Below, one piece after another: positions 22,724-30,845 of a DNA stretch of 36,706 nucleotides (its first letter is position 1; each line of letters opens with the position of its first letter). The DNA is taken from positions 1 to 36,706 of IMG/VR virus record IMGVR_UViG_3300036402_000058; one strand, given 5' to 3'. A program made the translations under genes and the position numbers. Below the pieces are notes generated by a model, which had not been told where the DNA came from, made no database searches, and saw nothing but the letters and a program-made list of their open reading frames with translations. The stretch is from a virus.

Positions 22724-25522
22724 ATGGCCGTGACGGAAGTGCTGCAAGGTATTGGCTCGTGGGAGCTGAGCCTCAAGCAAAGCACGCCCAAGAGGATCAC
22801 CGACCTCATCAAGTACTTCGGTCACATCGTCGTGCACTCTGGATACCTCGGCGAGCGCCTGGACGATTCGCTGCTCAAGTCGTCGCGCTACACGGGTGTG
22901 GTGAGAAGCCTCGATCTCGAAGAGACCTCTCGCCGCATCGGTGGCGCGGGCATGGAGTTCTGGCTCGGCGACGAGGAAGGCAAAGGCAACGTCTTCGAGA
23001 CGGCGCTGACCTACCCGGTCGGCACGGCGTTCGACGTCGCCATCCGAGGAGCGCTGCCCCCGTCGGGATCGGTTCTGGAAGGCACGTTGTTCACGTTGCC
23101 GTCCACCGTGTCGGGCACGTTCAAGTTCCAGAACTCGCGCGAGATCATCAAGTACATCTGCGACACGGTAGGCGCGGAGTACATCGTTCGAGGCAACGCC
23201 ACGCTCGACGCGGGGCTTGAGTCGGATCTGTTCGTGACGGCCGATGCGGCGATCGACTGCGCCGTTGTGCGTCGGATGTCGGGTGTGGATATGCGGATGC
23301 GTGTCCTGCCCGGCCAGATGACGACGGCTGATGACGTCAAGGACTTCACCACACGAGTGCTGCTGCTGGCGTCGGGCGAATCGGACTCGACGCTGACCGC
23401 TGCGGCCAGCATCAATCCGGTGCTGAACCCGTACAAGGACTTGAACGGCAACGCTGTCAAGATGACTCGCCTGATCTCGGAGTCGACGACTGACCCGACG
23501 AACGCCCCGGCTCGCGCTCAGCTCCAGCTGAACAGGTTCACCAAGCCTCGTTCGGCAATGACGCTGTCGACTGAAGAGTACGACATCAAGGGCGTTATGA
23601 ATGTCGGCGACTACGCGTGGGTCCAGGACGAAGAGCTCGGGCTGATCGACACCTCGAAGGAAGTCATCTTCAAGGGGATGCGGCTGAACCCAGTCAAGTT
23701 GCGCATCACTGAAATCAACTGGCCGGTCGCCAAGGGAATGACCGTCGCGTACCGCGACAACCTCGGCGTGTGGACAGACCTGACGAAGTGGGTCAGCTGG
23801 GAAAGCGGTCCGTCGACGCTCGTCGTCGGTGGCTACAACAGGTCGCTGACGAACTCGGGTTCGGAGCCGGTCGGCTCGAGGCCTGTGCCGAACACGACCA
23901 TTCCGGGCGTTCCCGGGTGGACGACGCCGTTTCTGTTCTCGGTGTATCAGGCGACGAACGGCGAGACGCGAGCGCAAGTGCAGCTCAAGTGGACGCGGCC
24001 GAACAACACCGACGGGTCGAGCATCCTGGACGGTGATCACTACGACGTTCGGTACCGCTCGTCTTCCACACCGATCTATCCGAGCACGCATTCGCAGATG
24101 TCAGTGTTCACGCACGCTCAGCTCGCGGCGGGAACGCACGAACAGCCGATCACGTACACGCCCGGGCCGTGGATGTTCCAATCGGTGCCGTGGGACCAGC
24201 TCACGCTGCTGTTGCAAGACCTTCCGACGAACATGCCCTACGAGGCGCAGATCAGGGCGGTCGACAGCGGTACGCCAGCGAACGCGGGAGCTTGGTCCGC
24301 CGTCACCGTTTTCCAGACGAGCGGCGACACGCTTCCGCCTTCCACACCGGCTCCGCCGAGTATCGCCGCATCGGTGATCGCGATTCAGGTCAAGCACGAT
24401 CTGGGTCGCAGCGATGGCGGTACGTTCAACCTCGAGCCGGATCTGCATCACCTCGAAGTGCACGGCCAGTACGAACCGCTGTTCACGCCGAACGCTGCAA
24501 CGCTGCTCGGTCGCTTGCCCGCGAACAAGGGCATGATGCAAAGCCTCACGTCAGCGGTGGGAACGTTCAACACGGACTCGACTGCGCCTGTGTACTTCAA
24601 GGTCGTCGCGGTCGACAACGACGGGAACCCGTCTCAGCCGAGTACCGCTGTGCAGGCGACAGCGCTGCTCGTGGACGATTCGCACATCTCGAGCTTGACG
24701 GTGAGCAAGGTCACGGCGGGCACCATCACGGCGGACTGGCTCGTCGGCGCGAAGATCATCTCGGGTGATCCGCTGGCGGCCCGTGTCCAGCTTGTGCCGG
24801 CGGGGCTCGAAGCGTACAACCCGAGCGGTGTGCGCACTATCTTCCTGGAAGCGGCCACCGGCGAAGGAATCCTGACGGGACGATTCCAGAGTGGCATCAC
24901 GGGCCGACGCGTCATCATCAACCCGACGTCGACGCCCGTCCCGGAAATCTGGTTCGAGCCCACACCTGGCTCGGTGCGACATGCCTACATCAACTCGCTG
25001 GGTGGATCGGGCGATATCTGGTTGGGCATGAACAGCGGGCCGACGCTGGATGTCAACGGCTTGCAGACCACGCTTGTGCTCGCGCCGACGTTCTCCATGT
25101 GGAGCTACAACACGACGGCCGGAGCGCCTGGCCCGTTCAGCGCTCGACGTGGAGGATGGTTCGCGGTCAGCGCGGTTGACGCCCTCATGGGCTGGAACGA
25201 TGACTCGACTGGCACGGAATGGCGCTACAAGATCGACAGCAACGGTTCGCATTCCGTACGCGGGCGCTACCAGCAATTCGTGACAGACGGCGGGCTCAGT
25301 GCGCTGTACGTGAACCAGGTGGGTGGCAGCGGGACTAACGCCACGATCGGGTATGGGGCGACGATGGCCACCGTTCCTATTCCGGTGGTGGACATGATGC
25401 CCACATCGGGAGCTACGGCGGGCAAGTACCATTGCATCGGCGCACGCTCGACGACGAGCTTTACGGTGGAATACCCGGCGGGCAACTGCGACCTCTTCAT
25501 TTGGGCGGTGCGATATGGCTGA
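22724..25522 (+). CDS. large minor tail protein: baseplate hub-like with Fn3 and fibre-like C-terminus, 932 aa
   Basis: Residues 1-350 resemble the Gp37-type hub or tail-associated protein of actinophages. They have beta-rich repeats, RSLDLEETSRRIGGAGMEFW and a region around STEEYDIKGVMNVGDYAW. Residues about 395-550 look like an Fn3 domain (GETRAQVQLKWTRP), with a second similar segment to about 650. The sequence SKVTAGTITADWLVGAKI (from about 658) is the usual linker into a fibre head. Residues 690-932 are Gly/Thr/Ser-rich beta structure ending in a likely receptor-binding domain. It acts at the tail tip. Confidence 0.85.
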   Translation: MAVTEVLQGIGSWELSLKQSTPKRITDLIKYFGHIVVHSGYLGERLDDSLLKSSRYTGVVRSLDLEETSRRIGGAGMEFWLGDEEGKGNVFETALTYPVGTAFDVAIRGALPPSGSVLEGTLFTLPSTVSGTFKFQNSREIIKYICDTVGAEYIVRGNATLDAGLESDLFVTADAAIDCAVVRRMSGVDMRMRVLPGQMTTADDVKDFTTRVLLLASGESDSTLTAAASINPVLNPYKDLNGNAVKMTRLISESTTDPTNAPARAQLQLNRFTKPRSAMTLSTEEYDIKGVMNVGDYAWVQDEELGLIDTSKEVIFKGMRLNPVKLRITEINWPVAKGMTVAYRDNLGVWTDLTKWVSWESGPSTLVVGGYNRSLTNSGSEPVGSRPVPNTTIPGVPGWTTPFLFSVYQATNGETRAQVQLKWTRPNNTDGSSILDGDHYDVRYRSSSTPIYPSTHSQMSVFTHAQLAAGTHEQPITYTPGPWMFQSVPWDQLTLLLQDLPTNMPYEAQIRAVDSGTPANAGAWSAVTVFQTSGDTLPPSTPAPPSIAASVIAIQVKHDLGRSDGGTFNLEPDLHHLEVHGQYEPLFTPNAATLLGRLPANKGMMQSLTSAVGTFNTDSTAPVYFKVVAVDNDGNPSQPSTAVQATALLVDDSHISSLTVSKVTAGTITADWLVGAKIISGDPLAARVQLVPAGLEAYNPSGVRTIFLEAATGEGILTGRFQSGITGRRVIINPTSTPVPEIWFEPTPGSVRHAYINSLGGSGDIWLGMNSGPTLDVNGLQTTLVLAPTFSMWSYNTTAGAPGPFSARRGGWFAVSAVDALMGWNDDSTGTEWRYKIDSNGSHSVRGRYQQFVTDGGLSALYVNQVGGSGTNATIGYGATMATVPIPVVDMMPTSGATAGKYHCIGARSTTSFTVEYPAGNCDLFIWAVRYG

Positions 25523-26096
25523 CAGTCCGGTAGTGCGCATTGTGCACGGCCAGGTGGAAGAAGATGGAAAGCACTGGATCATCCACAACCGAAGCATCCG
25601 CGAAGATGGCACCGAGACCACCGGCGTCAACATCTTCCCCAAGGACGCGATGGAATGGCGTGCAGCGGAATACGGCATTCCCATCACCGAGGTCGACACG
25701 CTCCTGGACATCGTCCTCGCTGAGCCATACCTGACGGCGGCCGACTGGGCCGAGGGCGTGCATCTGTTCGCCTCGTCGAACACGCAGGAAGCGCGTGAGG
25801 CTCATCTGGCCCGTGTGGCCAAGGCGAAACTGCGAATGCGCATCACCACGCGGACGAAGGATCCCGAGCCGATCGTGCGCTCTTTCCTAGCTGACAAGCT
25901 GGGCACGAAAGAAGCCACTGCGAACAACTTCGACTTCGTGCGCGTGCAGTCCGACCTCGAAGACGACGTGGTGATGATCAAACGCGCGGCGGTTCGCACC
26001 AACATCAAGTCGCATCAGGAAGAGACGAAGAAGCCTGAGCGCACTCGGCTTGAGCGCGTTCGCGACGAGCTGGGAAAGAGGAACTCTCGTGGCTGA
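25515..26096 (+). CDS. tail-region protein of unknown role, 193 aa
   Basis: The ATG at 25515 overlaps the hub gene by 8 nt. The first 40 residues are beta-rich, the middle is helical (MEWRAAEYGIP; LLDIVLAEPYLTAADW) and the last 60 are a charged helix ending in RLERVRDELGKRNSRG. Its position between the hub and tail-tip genes suggests a minor tail or chaperone role. No family is recognised. Confidence 0.75.
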   Translation: MADSPVVRIVHGQVEEDGKHWIIHNRSIREDGTETTGVNIFPKDAMEWRAAEYGIPITEVDTLLDIVLAEPYLTAADWAEGVHLFASSNTQEAREAHLARVAKAKLRMRITTRTKDPEPIVRSFLADKLGTKEATANNFDFVRVQSDLEDDVVMIKRAAVRTNIKSHQEETKKPERTRLERVRDELGKRNSRG

Positions 26097-26967
26097 CACA
26101 TTCACCGCCAAGCTCGCGCTGCGCAAGCCGGACCCGGTCACGCTGTACGACGTCACGAAGGTCAACGCCAACAACCAGCTGATCGACGACGCGATGGGTG
26201 CCGTGATCTGCACATCGGCCACGCGTCCGTCGACGGGGCTGTTCAACGGCTTGCAGATCTACGAGACCGACACCGGCCTGTCGTGGGTGCGCTCGGCGGG
26301 CGCGTGGGCAATGCCTCGCCTCACCTTCTCGACCACCGTGCGGCCGACGCTGGGGCTGTTCAACGGCTTCACGATCTATCGCTCCGACAAGGGCTTCTAC
26401 GAGGTCTACAACGGCACGGTGTGGCGCGTCTGCGAGTGGTACGTGGCCGTGGCCGCGCTCGCCGACATCACCGACCCGCGTGTGGGTCAGATGGCGTTGC
26501 TCACCACGGACTTGTGGGAGTACCGCTGGTCCGGATCGGCGTGGCTGGCCATTCGATCCACCGGCGCTGTTCCTGGTGGCGAGTGGCTGATCACGGGCGC
26601 GCAGACCATTCCAACGGCCGGTGCAGACTCGAAGATCACCGCGACCTCGGCGGTACAGGGTACAGCCGTCAACTGTTCATACACTACTGGCGTCCTGACG
26701 CTCAGCGCGGCCGGCGTGTGGCAGGTGGAATTCGCGCTCGAGGTAACCAACGCGACGAGCCATCACTGGGCCTGGCTGTCGGACAACACGGGCACGCCTC
26801 GCTACTGCGGCAGCGCACACCCGGGTGGGCTGTATTCGGGGTCGTTCTCGAAGAGCGTAACATCGGGAACCACGATGGCGCTGTGGGCGTGGGCTGAGCT
26901 GGCCAGCGACCTCGTTCCTGGCCGCAACGCGTGCAGGATCCAGGCGTACTTCAGGGGCTACAAGTAA
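26089..26967 (+). CDS. tail-tip/receptor-binding protein candidate with repeats, 292 aa
   Basis: GTG 26089 overlaps the preceding gene by 8 nt and has GGAAAGAGG upstream. Residues 45-75 and 83-113 are two clear copies of a unit with RP-x-x-GLFNG followed by an IY strand; a third, weaker copy lies at 129-155. The last 125 residues form an all-beta domain resembling C1q/TNF-like jelly rolls of phage tail tips. It is the last structural gene before the lysis genes. Confidence 0.75.
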   Translation: MADTFTAKLALRKPDPVTLYDVTKVNANNQLIDDAMGAVICTSATRPSTGLFNGLQIYETDTGLSWVRSAGAWAMPRLTFSTTVRPTLGLFNGFTIYRSDKGFYEVYNGTVWRVCEWYVAVAALADITDPRVGQMALLTTDLWEYRWSGSAWLAIRSTGAVPGGEWLITGAQTIPTAGADSKITATSAVQGTAVNCSYTTGVLTLSAAGVWQVEFALEVTNATSHHWAWLSDNTGTPRYCGSAHPGGLYSGSFSKSVTSGTTMALWAWAELASDLVPGRNACRIQAYFRGYK

Positions 26968-26977
26968 AGGAGGATCC

Positions 26978-27184
26978 GTGTACACCAAAGAAGACTTCAC
27001 GCCGTTCCTCGGGAAGAATGTCCAGATCTCGTGCACGGCCATGGTCAAGGCTGGCGTCGTGGTATCGGTGAACGCCATTGCCGATCCCGAAATGGGTGGG
27101 TTCTTCATCGGGCTGAAAGACGGGTACGCCGTGTGGACCGGCGACGAGAAGTTCTCCATCCACGAGATCAAGGTGCCGGAATGA
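26978..27184 (+). CDS. small unknown protein, 68 aa
   Basis: GTG 26978 has a strong AAAGGAGGATC upstream (26967-26977). The sequence is beta-rich with NVQISCTAMVKAG and a short GGFFIGLKDGYAVW hairpin. It is soluble with one cysteine and ATGA-coupled to the next gene. No function is recognised. Confidence 0.7.
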   Translation: MYTKEDFTPFLGKNVQISCTAMVKAGVVVSVNAIADPEMGGFFIGLKDGYAVWTGDEKFSIHEIKVPE

Positions 27185-27336
27185 CGCAGCCGCAAGAGTC
27201 GATAGAACTGCACGAAATGATCGAGGTATACCGGCAACTGATGGCGCAGTCCACGGAGAACATCGTGGTTCTCAACTGCCGCATCGCCGCGCGGGACAAG
27301 GAAATCGAACGTCTCAGAAAACAGATCCCTGAGTAA
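27181..27336 (+). CDS. small coiled-coil protein, 51 aa
   Basis: The ATG at 27181 overlaps the previous stop. Nearly the whole chain is one amphipathic helix (MIEVYRQLMAQSTENIVVLN) ending in RDKEIERLRKQIPE. It probably oligomerises. It stands before the membrane/lysis genes. The function is unknown. Confidence 0.65.
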   Translation: MTQPQESIELHEMIEVYRQLMAQSTENIVVLNCRIAARDKEIERLRKQIPE

Positions 27337-27348
27337 TGGGAGTCGACC

Positions 27349-27630
27349 ATGACTGAATACCTGCCGCTTCTGCTGAACGGCGGCGCGATCGGTGTTCTGA
27401 CCGGAGTGTTCTGGGCCATCGTTCGAGGTCACCTCGTTCCGAAGCAGGTCATGGAAGACCGCGTCAAAGAGGCCTACAAGCAAGCTGATATGTGGGAACA
27501 AACCAGCAAGTTCTTCCAGGCCGCGCTCGAGAAGAAAGATCAGGTCGCAACTGCCCAGCTCGAAACCGCCAAGACGCTAGACGGGCTAATCACCGCTTTA
27601 AGGTCTACAGCCGCGGGAGACCATCCATGA
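27349..27630 (+). CDS. membrane protein with coiled-coil tail, holin-like candidate, 93 aa
   Basis: An ATG at 27349 is preceded by GGGAG. Residues 5-26 form one transmembrane helix (LPLLLNGGAIGVLTGVFWAIV) and the rest is a charged helix. Proteins of this layout are common near actinophage lysins and are often called holins or membrane-bound accessory lysis proteins. The next gene starts in an ATGA overlap. Confidence 0.65.
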   Translation: MTEYLPLLLNGGAIGVLTGVFWAIVRGHLVPKQVMEDRVKEAYKQADMWEQTSKFFQAALEKKDQVATAQLETAKTLDGLITALRSTAAGDHP

Positions 27631-27851
27631 GAAATTGGTTCAACTGGGGAGGCGATGATGATTCCACACAACGTCGTGAGGTGGCGGAAGAAGCTCTAGA
27701 AGCGGCGCGTGAGAAGTACGAGGAAGTATCGCAAGATACGGAACTCACCGACGTCACAGAGCGGCTGAAGGAATATCAGCGAGCCAACCACTTCGCGGAA
27801 AACATGGAAGCCATGCTAGCCGCAGCGATCCGAAGAAGGCGGGTTCAATGA
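27627..27851 (+). CDS. small charged helical protein, 74 aa
   Basis: The ATG at 27627 lies in an ATGA overlap. After a short aromatic/acidic start (MRNWFNWGGDDD) the chain is one long charged helix (REVAEEALEAAREKYEEVSQ). The basic end RRRRVQ overlaps the next start. It is a cytoplasmic partner candidate for the flanking membrane proteins. No family is certain. Confidence 0.7.
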   Translation: MRNWFNWGGDDDSTQRREVAEEALEAAREKYEEVSQDTELTDVTERLKEYQRANHFAENMEAMLAAAIRRRRVQ

Positions 27852-28165
27852 CGGATTGGTTCGATTGGTTCCGCCTGATCTTCATCGTTGGCGGCGCGAT
27901 TCCAGCCATCATCTTCCCGATCTACTACCACTTCACGGCGAGCTGGTGGTCGTCGGAAATGGGCCGTCAGCTGATGCTCTCAGGCGTCACGATCGGCGCT
28001 CTGTACGCCGCGTCGCTCGTTTCCCAGTTCGTGACGAACGAAGGCGCTAAAGACGGAATCAGGGCGTTTCTCATCCTGCTGGCGTTCGTGTCGTCGTGGC
28101 GTCAGCTGCTCATGTACCGCAAGTTCAAGAGAGCGATGATTCGAAGGGAGGACACTCGTGCGTAG
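27848..28165 (+). CDS. three-helix membrane protein, 105 aa
   Basis: The ATG at 27848 overlaps the previous stop. Hydrophobic segments at about residues 8-28, 42-62 and 70-90 give three membrane passes, with a basic C-terminus (KFKRAMIRRED). Its place directly before the endolysin gene suggests a role in lysis or lysis timing. It overlaps the endolysin start by 8 nt. Confidence 0.75.
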   Translation: MTDWFDWFRLIFIVGGAIPAIIFPIYYHFTASWWSSEMGRQLMLSGVTIGALYAASLVSQFVTNEGAKDGIRAFLILLAFVSSWRQLLMYRKFKRAMIRREDTRA

Positions 28166-29048
28166 AATGTACGACTCGGTCGAAGCGACCGCCATTCCCG
28201 CCGATGCTGCGATCGTGGCGGGCTACGTCGACGGCATCTACAAGTGGAGCCAGGCGGCCTGGGATCGGTTCCCGAACGCCATCAAGGTCAGGATCTCGGC
28301 TGTCGGCTCGACGCACAACGCGCATGTCTTCGACGTCGAGGACGGATGCATCTGGCCACCGGCGAACGTCGTACCCCTCGTCGTGGCCGCGCGGGCGGCC
28401 GGGATCGACCCGACGGTGTACGTCAACGAGCTGAACGACTGGGACCCGACGCGCCGGGAGTTCGACAAGGCTGGTGTGGATCACCCGCATTGGTGGGTGG
28501 CCAACTACGACGGGCGCGAGACGATCCCGAACGGCGCTGTCGGCAAGCAGTACGCGCACCCGCCGATGATCGGCAAGCACTACGACCTGAGCGTCGTGGC
28601 CGACTACTGGCCCGGCGTCGACGCGAGCGAAGGAGATGACTTCCTGATGGGACTTCAGCAGTGGCAGCAGGAACGGATGTTCGACCGCATCCTCAAGATG
28701 AGCGCGGGTGTGCGGGGTGAGAACTTCGACGGCGCACAGTTCGAGCACGAGAACGGCCAGCGGCTCGCCATCATGAACGCGCTGCAGGCGCAGAACGAGG
28801 TGCTCCTGCAGCTCGCCGGCAAGGCCAGCAACATCACCCTGACGGACGCTCAGCTCGAAGCGCTGAAGTCGAACCTGAACGCGGCCATCGCGAAGGAGAT
28901 CGACGAGTCCGAGGCGACGTTGGCCGCGCACCTCGACGCCATGTCCTCGATGCTCGTCGAGCGACTGGGCACCAACCGGGACGAGACGATGTCCGTCTTG
29001 GAAGAGTTCTACAGCCGTGCAGTTTCCACACCCAAGGAAGGTTCGTGA
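28158..29048 (+). CDS. endolysin-like glycoside hydrolase-fold protein, 296 aa
   Basis: GTG 28158 has AGGGAGG 7 nt upstream. Residues 1-160 form a TIM-barrel-like domain: IVAGYVDGIYKWS, HVFDVEDG, YVNELNDW, HWWVANYDG, GKQYAH and DLSVVADYWPGVD. The acidic positions at barrel strand ends resemble GH25 and Rv2525c-like (DUF1906) glycoside hydrolases of actinobacteria and their phages. Residues 170-296 are helical, with a coiled-coil part rather than a known cell-wall-binding domain. It probably cuts peptidoglycan. The holin gene follows by 1 nt. Confidence 0.75.
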   Translation: MRRMYDSVEATAIPADAAIVAGYVDGIYKWSQAAWDRFPNAIKVRISAVGSTHNAHVFDVEDGCIWPPANVVPLVVAARAAGIDPTVYVNELNDWDPTRREFDKAGVDHPHWWVANYDGRETIPNGAVGKQYAHPPMIGKHYDLSVVADYWPGVDASEGDDFLMGLQQWQQERMFDRILKMSAGVRGENFDGAQFEHENGQRLAIMNALQAQNEVLLQLAGKASNITLTDAQLEALKSNLNAAIAKEIDESEATLAAHLDAMSSMLVERLGTNRDETMSVLEEFYSRAVSTPKEGS

Positions 29049-29049
29049 C

Positions 29050-29277
29050 ATGACTCTGCCCGACGTCAAGCCCGTGATCGAGAAGAAGGTGACCGCTGCG
29101 ACCGCTGCGGCGCTCGTGTCGGCGTTCGCTACGGCCATCGTGCTCAAGGCCGTTCCGGCCCTGGCCGCGCTCAACGATGTCATCGAGGCCGCCATCCTGG
29201 CGGTCGTGACGAGCGGTATCACGTGGGGCGTCGCGTTCTGGACGAAGCACACGGCGCGTCCCGACCTCGGCGCGTAA
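29050..29277 (+). CDS. holin, 75 aa
   Basis: The ATG at 29050 has AAGGAAGG upstream. Two hydrophobic segments (about residues 17-36 and 44-64) are separated by a short turn, and the C-terminus is charged (KHTARPDLGA). This is the size and topology of class II-type holins that open the membrane for the endolysin. It is the last gene of the late operon and precedes a strong terminator. Confidence 0.8.
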   Translation: MTLPDVKPVIEKKVTAATAAALVSAFATAIVLKAVPALAALNDVIEAAILAVVTSGITWGVAFWTKHTARPDLGA

Positions 29278-29290
29278 CCCACACCACTCT

Positions 29291-29328
29291 AGGGCCCCGG
29301 CGTTCTCATCGACGTCGGGGCCCTTTTT
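29291..29328 (+). terminator. strong rho-independent terminator of the late operon
   Basis: AGGGCCCCGGCGT (29291-29303) pairs with ACGTCGGGGCCCT (29312-29324): 13 bp with one G-U and an 8-nt loop. TTTTT follows (29324-29328). It separates the rightward late operon from the leftward genes that end at 29339. Confidence 0.9.
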
Positions 29329-29338
29329 GGTAGAGAAT

Positions 29339-29653
29339 TTAGTGAAGCGTCGCCGCGACACGCTTTCGCTCACGCTGTTTGCGCGTCATGCGCTTGGGCT
29401 TGGCGGCCGGCCGTGCCTGGTCCGGGTTGATGGGCTCAGAGCTGACGAACGCGCCGAGGCCGACCGAGTGATTGTCGAAGTCGCTCGACTCGGCGGGCCG
29501 GGCGGGATCGTAGGTGTAGCGCCCGATGCGCACGTAACGCGTGTCGCAGTCGCTGTTGTGGTCCTCCGAGCGGTGCACGATGATGACGTGCCCGACGGCG
29601 TCCTTGAACGTCAGGATGCGGCGCTTGTGGGCGAGGCAGTGCAGGTGAGCCAT
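29339..29653 (-). CDS. unknown basic protein, 104 aa (minus strand)
   Basis: It starts at ATG 29653 and ends 11 nt from the late terminator, the last gene of the leftward operon. The first 60 residues look beta-rich (ILTFKDAVGHVIIVHRSED; YVRIGRYTYDP). The C-terminal 25 are basic (KPKRMTRKQRERKRV). It might contact nucleic acid; no family is recognised. Confidence 0.7.
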   Translation of the reverse strand: MAHLHCLAHKRRILTFKDAVGHVIIVHRSEDHNSDCDTRYVRIGRYTYDPARPAESSDFDNHSVGLGAFVSSEPINPDQARPAAKPKRMTRKQRERKRVAATLH

Positions 29654-29654
29654 C

Positions 29655-29837
29655 TCAGTCCTTCAGTCGGATCGGTGCGTCAGGGTCGCCCCAGTTCTTA
29701 CCCGTGATCTCGGCGTACGCCTTCGACAGCCGGTCGTACATGGTGCCTTGGTACTCGGCAGCCACCTGCATGATGTTGAGGACGTCACCGTCCGGACGGT
29801 CCAAGATCGCCTTCAACAGCAGTTCATCCTGGTCCAC
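29655..29837 (-). CDS. small acidic helical protein, 60 aa (minus strand)
   Basis: GTG 29837 is chosen because GGAGGTGAT lies 8 nt upstream on this strand; the longer frame overlaps two other genes. The protein is helical and acidic (DQDELLLKAILDRPDGDVLN), ending in GKNWGDPDAPIRLKD. It stands between the zinc-ribbon-like and basic genes of the operon. The function is unknown. Confidence 0.7.
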   Translation of the reverse strand: MDQDELLLKAILDRPDGDVLNIMQVAAEYQGTMYDRLSKAYAEITGKNWGDPDAPIRLKD

Positions 29838-29842
29838 ACTAA

Positions 29843-30106
29843 TCACCTCCGAAGCATTGATTTGAACAAGTCCTTCTTGGCGTCGAGCCGATCGACAGTG
29901 CGATCGTAATCGACACAGCCCGTGTAATCGTACTTGCGTGAGATCAGCTTGCACGACTGCGGCACCATCACGTCGATGCGGCGAGTTCCACACCGCCCAC
30001 ACTCGAGCCGCGCCACCCATCGCGCTTGACCTTCGATCGTCTCGGCGAATACGTGACCGTCGAGCTGATGCATGAAGGTCTTGCAGATCATCGTGGTCTC
30101 GTTCAT
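29843..30106 (-). CDS. zinc-ribbon-like protein, 87 aa (minus strand)
   Basis: ATG 30106 has AAGGATT upstream. The central ARLECGRCGTRRIDVM segment and a later SRKYDYTGCVDYDRT match a small family frequent in actinophages, in which a CxxC-G-T-x-R strand pair is followed by R-x-Y-x-Y. It probably binds one zinc with further Cys/His residues. The role is unknown; regulatory or anti-host function is often guessed but is not shown here. Confidence 0.75.
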   Translation of the reverse strand: MNETTMICKTFMHQLDGHVFAETIEGQARWVARLECGRCGTRRIDVMVPQSCKLISRKYDYTGCVDYDRTVDRLDAKKDLFKSMLRR

Positions 30107-30109
30107 TCG

Positions 30110-30490
30110 TTAATCCTTCACAACTTCCCAAAGCTCGTCAACCTGGTCGAGAATGAACGGGACCCGCTCCTTCGCGCTCGGCTTTGACCTCAGCACGCGA
30201 GCGCCCACTTCCCTCGCCAGCTCCGAGCGCCCGCGATGGCGCAGCGCGAGAATGACGTCGATGGGTGATTGTGGGTAGCCCGCCTCGACCCACTCGCGGA
30301 ACTCGATCCAGCCATCGACGCTGTTCGACCAGTCCTTCTCACGCCGCTCGACGCGCTCCCGAGCGATTCTCTCGACCTGTTCCCGCGGCCACGTCGGGTG
30401 AAGCGCGGTGAGGTCTCGATAGATCTGCCCGACCCGATGTTGCCGCTCGAGGAACTGATCTCGTTCGTCATCGTTCGCGAACATGTCCAC
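30110..30490 (-). CDS. unknown helical protein, 126 aa (minus strand)
   Basis: GTG 30490 is preferred (GAAAGG 7 nt upstream on this strand); ATG 30484 is possible. The protein is rich in Arg, Glu and Trp, helical throughout (DERDQFLERQHRVGQIYRDL), with a central WSNSVDGWIEFREWVEAGYP. It is soluble. The long upstream extension of the frame lacks a good start and is not used. No family is recognised. Confidence 0.7.
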   Translation of the reverse strand: MDMFANDDERDQFLERQHRVGQIYRDLTALHPTWPREQVERIARERVERREKDWSNSVDGWIEFREWVEAGYPQSPIDVILALRHRGRSELAREVGARVLRSKPSAKERVPFILDQVDELWEVVKD

Positions 30491-30524
30491 GGCGTACCTT
30501 TCGCTAGCGTGAGATGGCCTGTGA

Positions 30525-30544
30525 GCGATCGTAACGCCGATCGC
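30525..30544. repeat. 7-bp inverted repeat upstream of the 30490 gene
   Basis: GCGATCG (30525-30531) and CGATCGC (30538-30544) form a perfect inverted repeat with a 6-nt centre. It lies in the 88-nt gap between two minus-strand genes. It could be an operator or RNA hairpin; there is no T-run. Confidence 0.4.
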
Positions 30545-30578
30545 GACACGATGTGTGCGTGAGGCTGTCGCAGGTCTC

Positions 30579-30773
30579 TCAGAGCCCGACGGCGAATATC
30601 GCGCACGTGCCCGCCGTGCCTCGCTCATTCCAGGCCAGGTCGCTGTCGTGCCACACGTAGTCGTGACACACGCAACGCACGTAACTGTCATGGAACATGC
30701 GGTCGACGGGGATGCGTCTGTGGTTGAGCGAGCGAATGAGGTCGCTCGGCTTGCGGCGTGTCGCTGTCATCAT
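30579..30773 (-). CDS. small Cys-containing protein, 64 aa, leaderless start (minus strand)
   Basis: The first gene of the leftward operon. ATG 30773 lies 6 nt after TACAAT of its promoter, so the mRNA should begin at the ATG itself. The N-terminus is basic (TATRRKPSDLIRSLNHRR) and the middle has YVRCVCHDYVWHD, a Cys/His group that may bind metal. A plus-strand frame across the same bases looks like its shadow. The function is unknown. Confidence 0.65.
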   Translation of the reverse strand: MMTATRRKPSDLIRSLNHRRIPVDRMFHDSYVRCVCHDYVWHDSDLAWNERGTAGTCAIFAVGL

Positions 30774-30779
30774 GAGGCC

Positions 30780-30808
30780 ATTGTAGGTCTCGTTCGAGGT
30801 GACCTCAA
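30780..30808 (-). promoter_or_regulatory. promoter of the leftward operon, leaderless
   Basis: On the minus strand TTGAGG (30808-30803), a 17-nt spacer and TACAAT (30785-30780) stand 6 nt before ATG 30773. A palindrome at 30796-30806 covers part of the -35 and spacer. Confidence 0.7.
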
Positions 30809-30815
30809 CAACGAG
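30789..30815. promoter_or_regulatory. candidate operator: nested inverted repeats in the divergent promoter region
   Basis: GAGGT-g-ACCTC (30796-30806) is a perfect palindrome around one centre base. It is flanked by CTCGTT (30789-30794) and AACGAG (30810-30815), which also match. It lies across the leftward promoter and upstream of the rightward -10, so one protein could control both. Confidence 0.6.
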
Positions 30816-30833
30816 GCTGAGGACGTCGTCGTG

Positions 30834-30839
30834 TAGAGT
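30834..30839 (+). promoter_or_regulatory. -10 element for a leaderless rightward transcript
   Basis: TAGAGT lies 6 nt before ATG 30846. No convincing -35 is present, so this is a weak or activator-dependent promoter. It faces the leftward promoter across the palindrome. Confidence 0.45.
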
Positions 30840-30845
30840 ACAGCC

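Noticed and set aside
22427-24091. 554-residue minus-strand open frame across the tail genes
   Set aside because: Arg/His/Asp-rich shadow of the tail protein frames; no start signal or domain.
30555-30836. Plus-strand frame of 93 residues opposite the 30773 gene
   Set aside because: No ribosome binding site. The minus-strand gene has a good promoter and start, and codon bias favours it.
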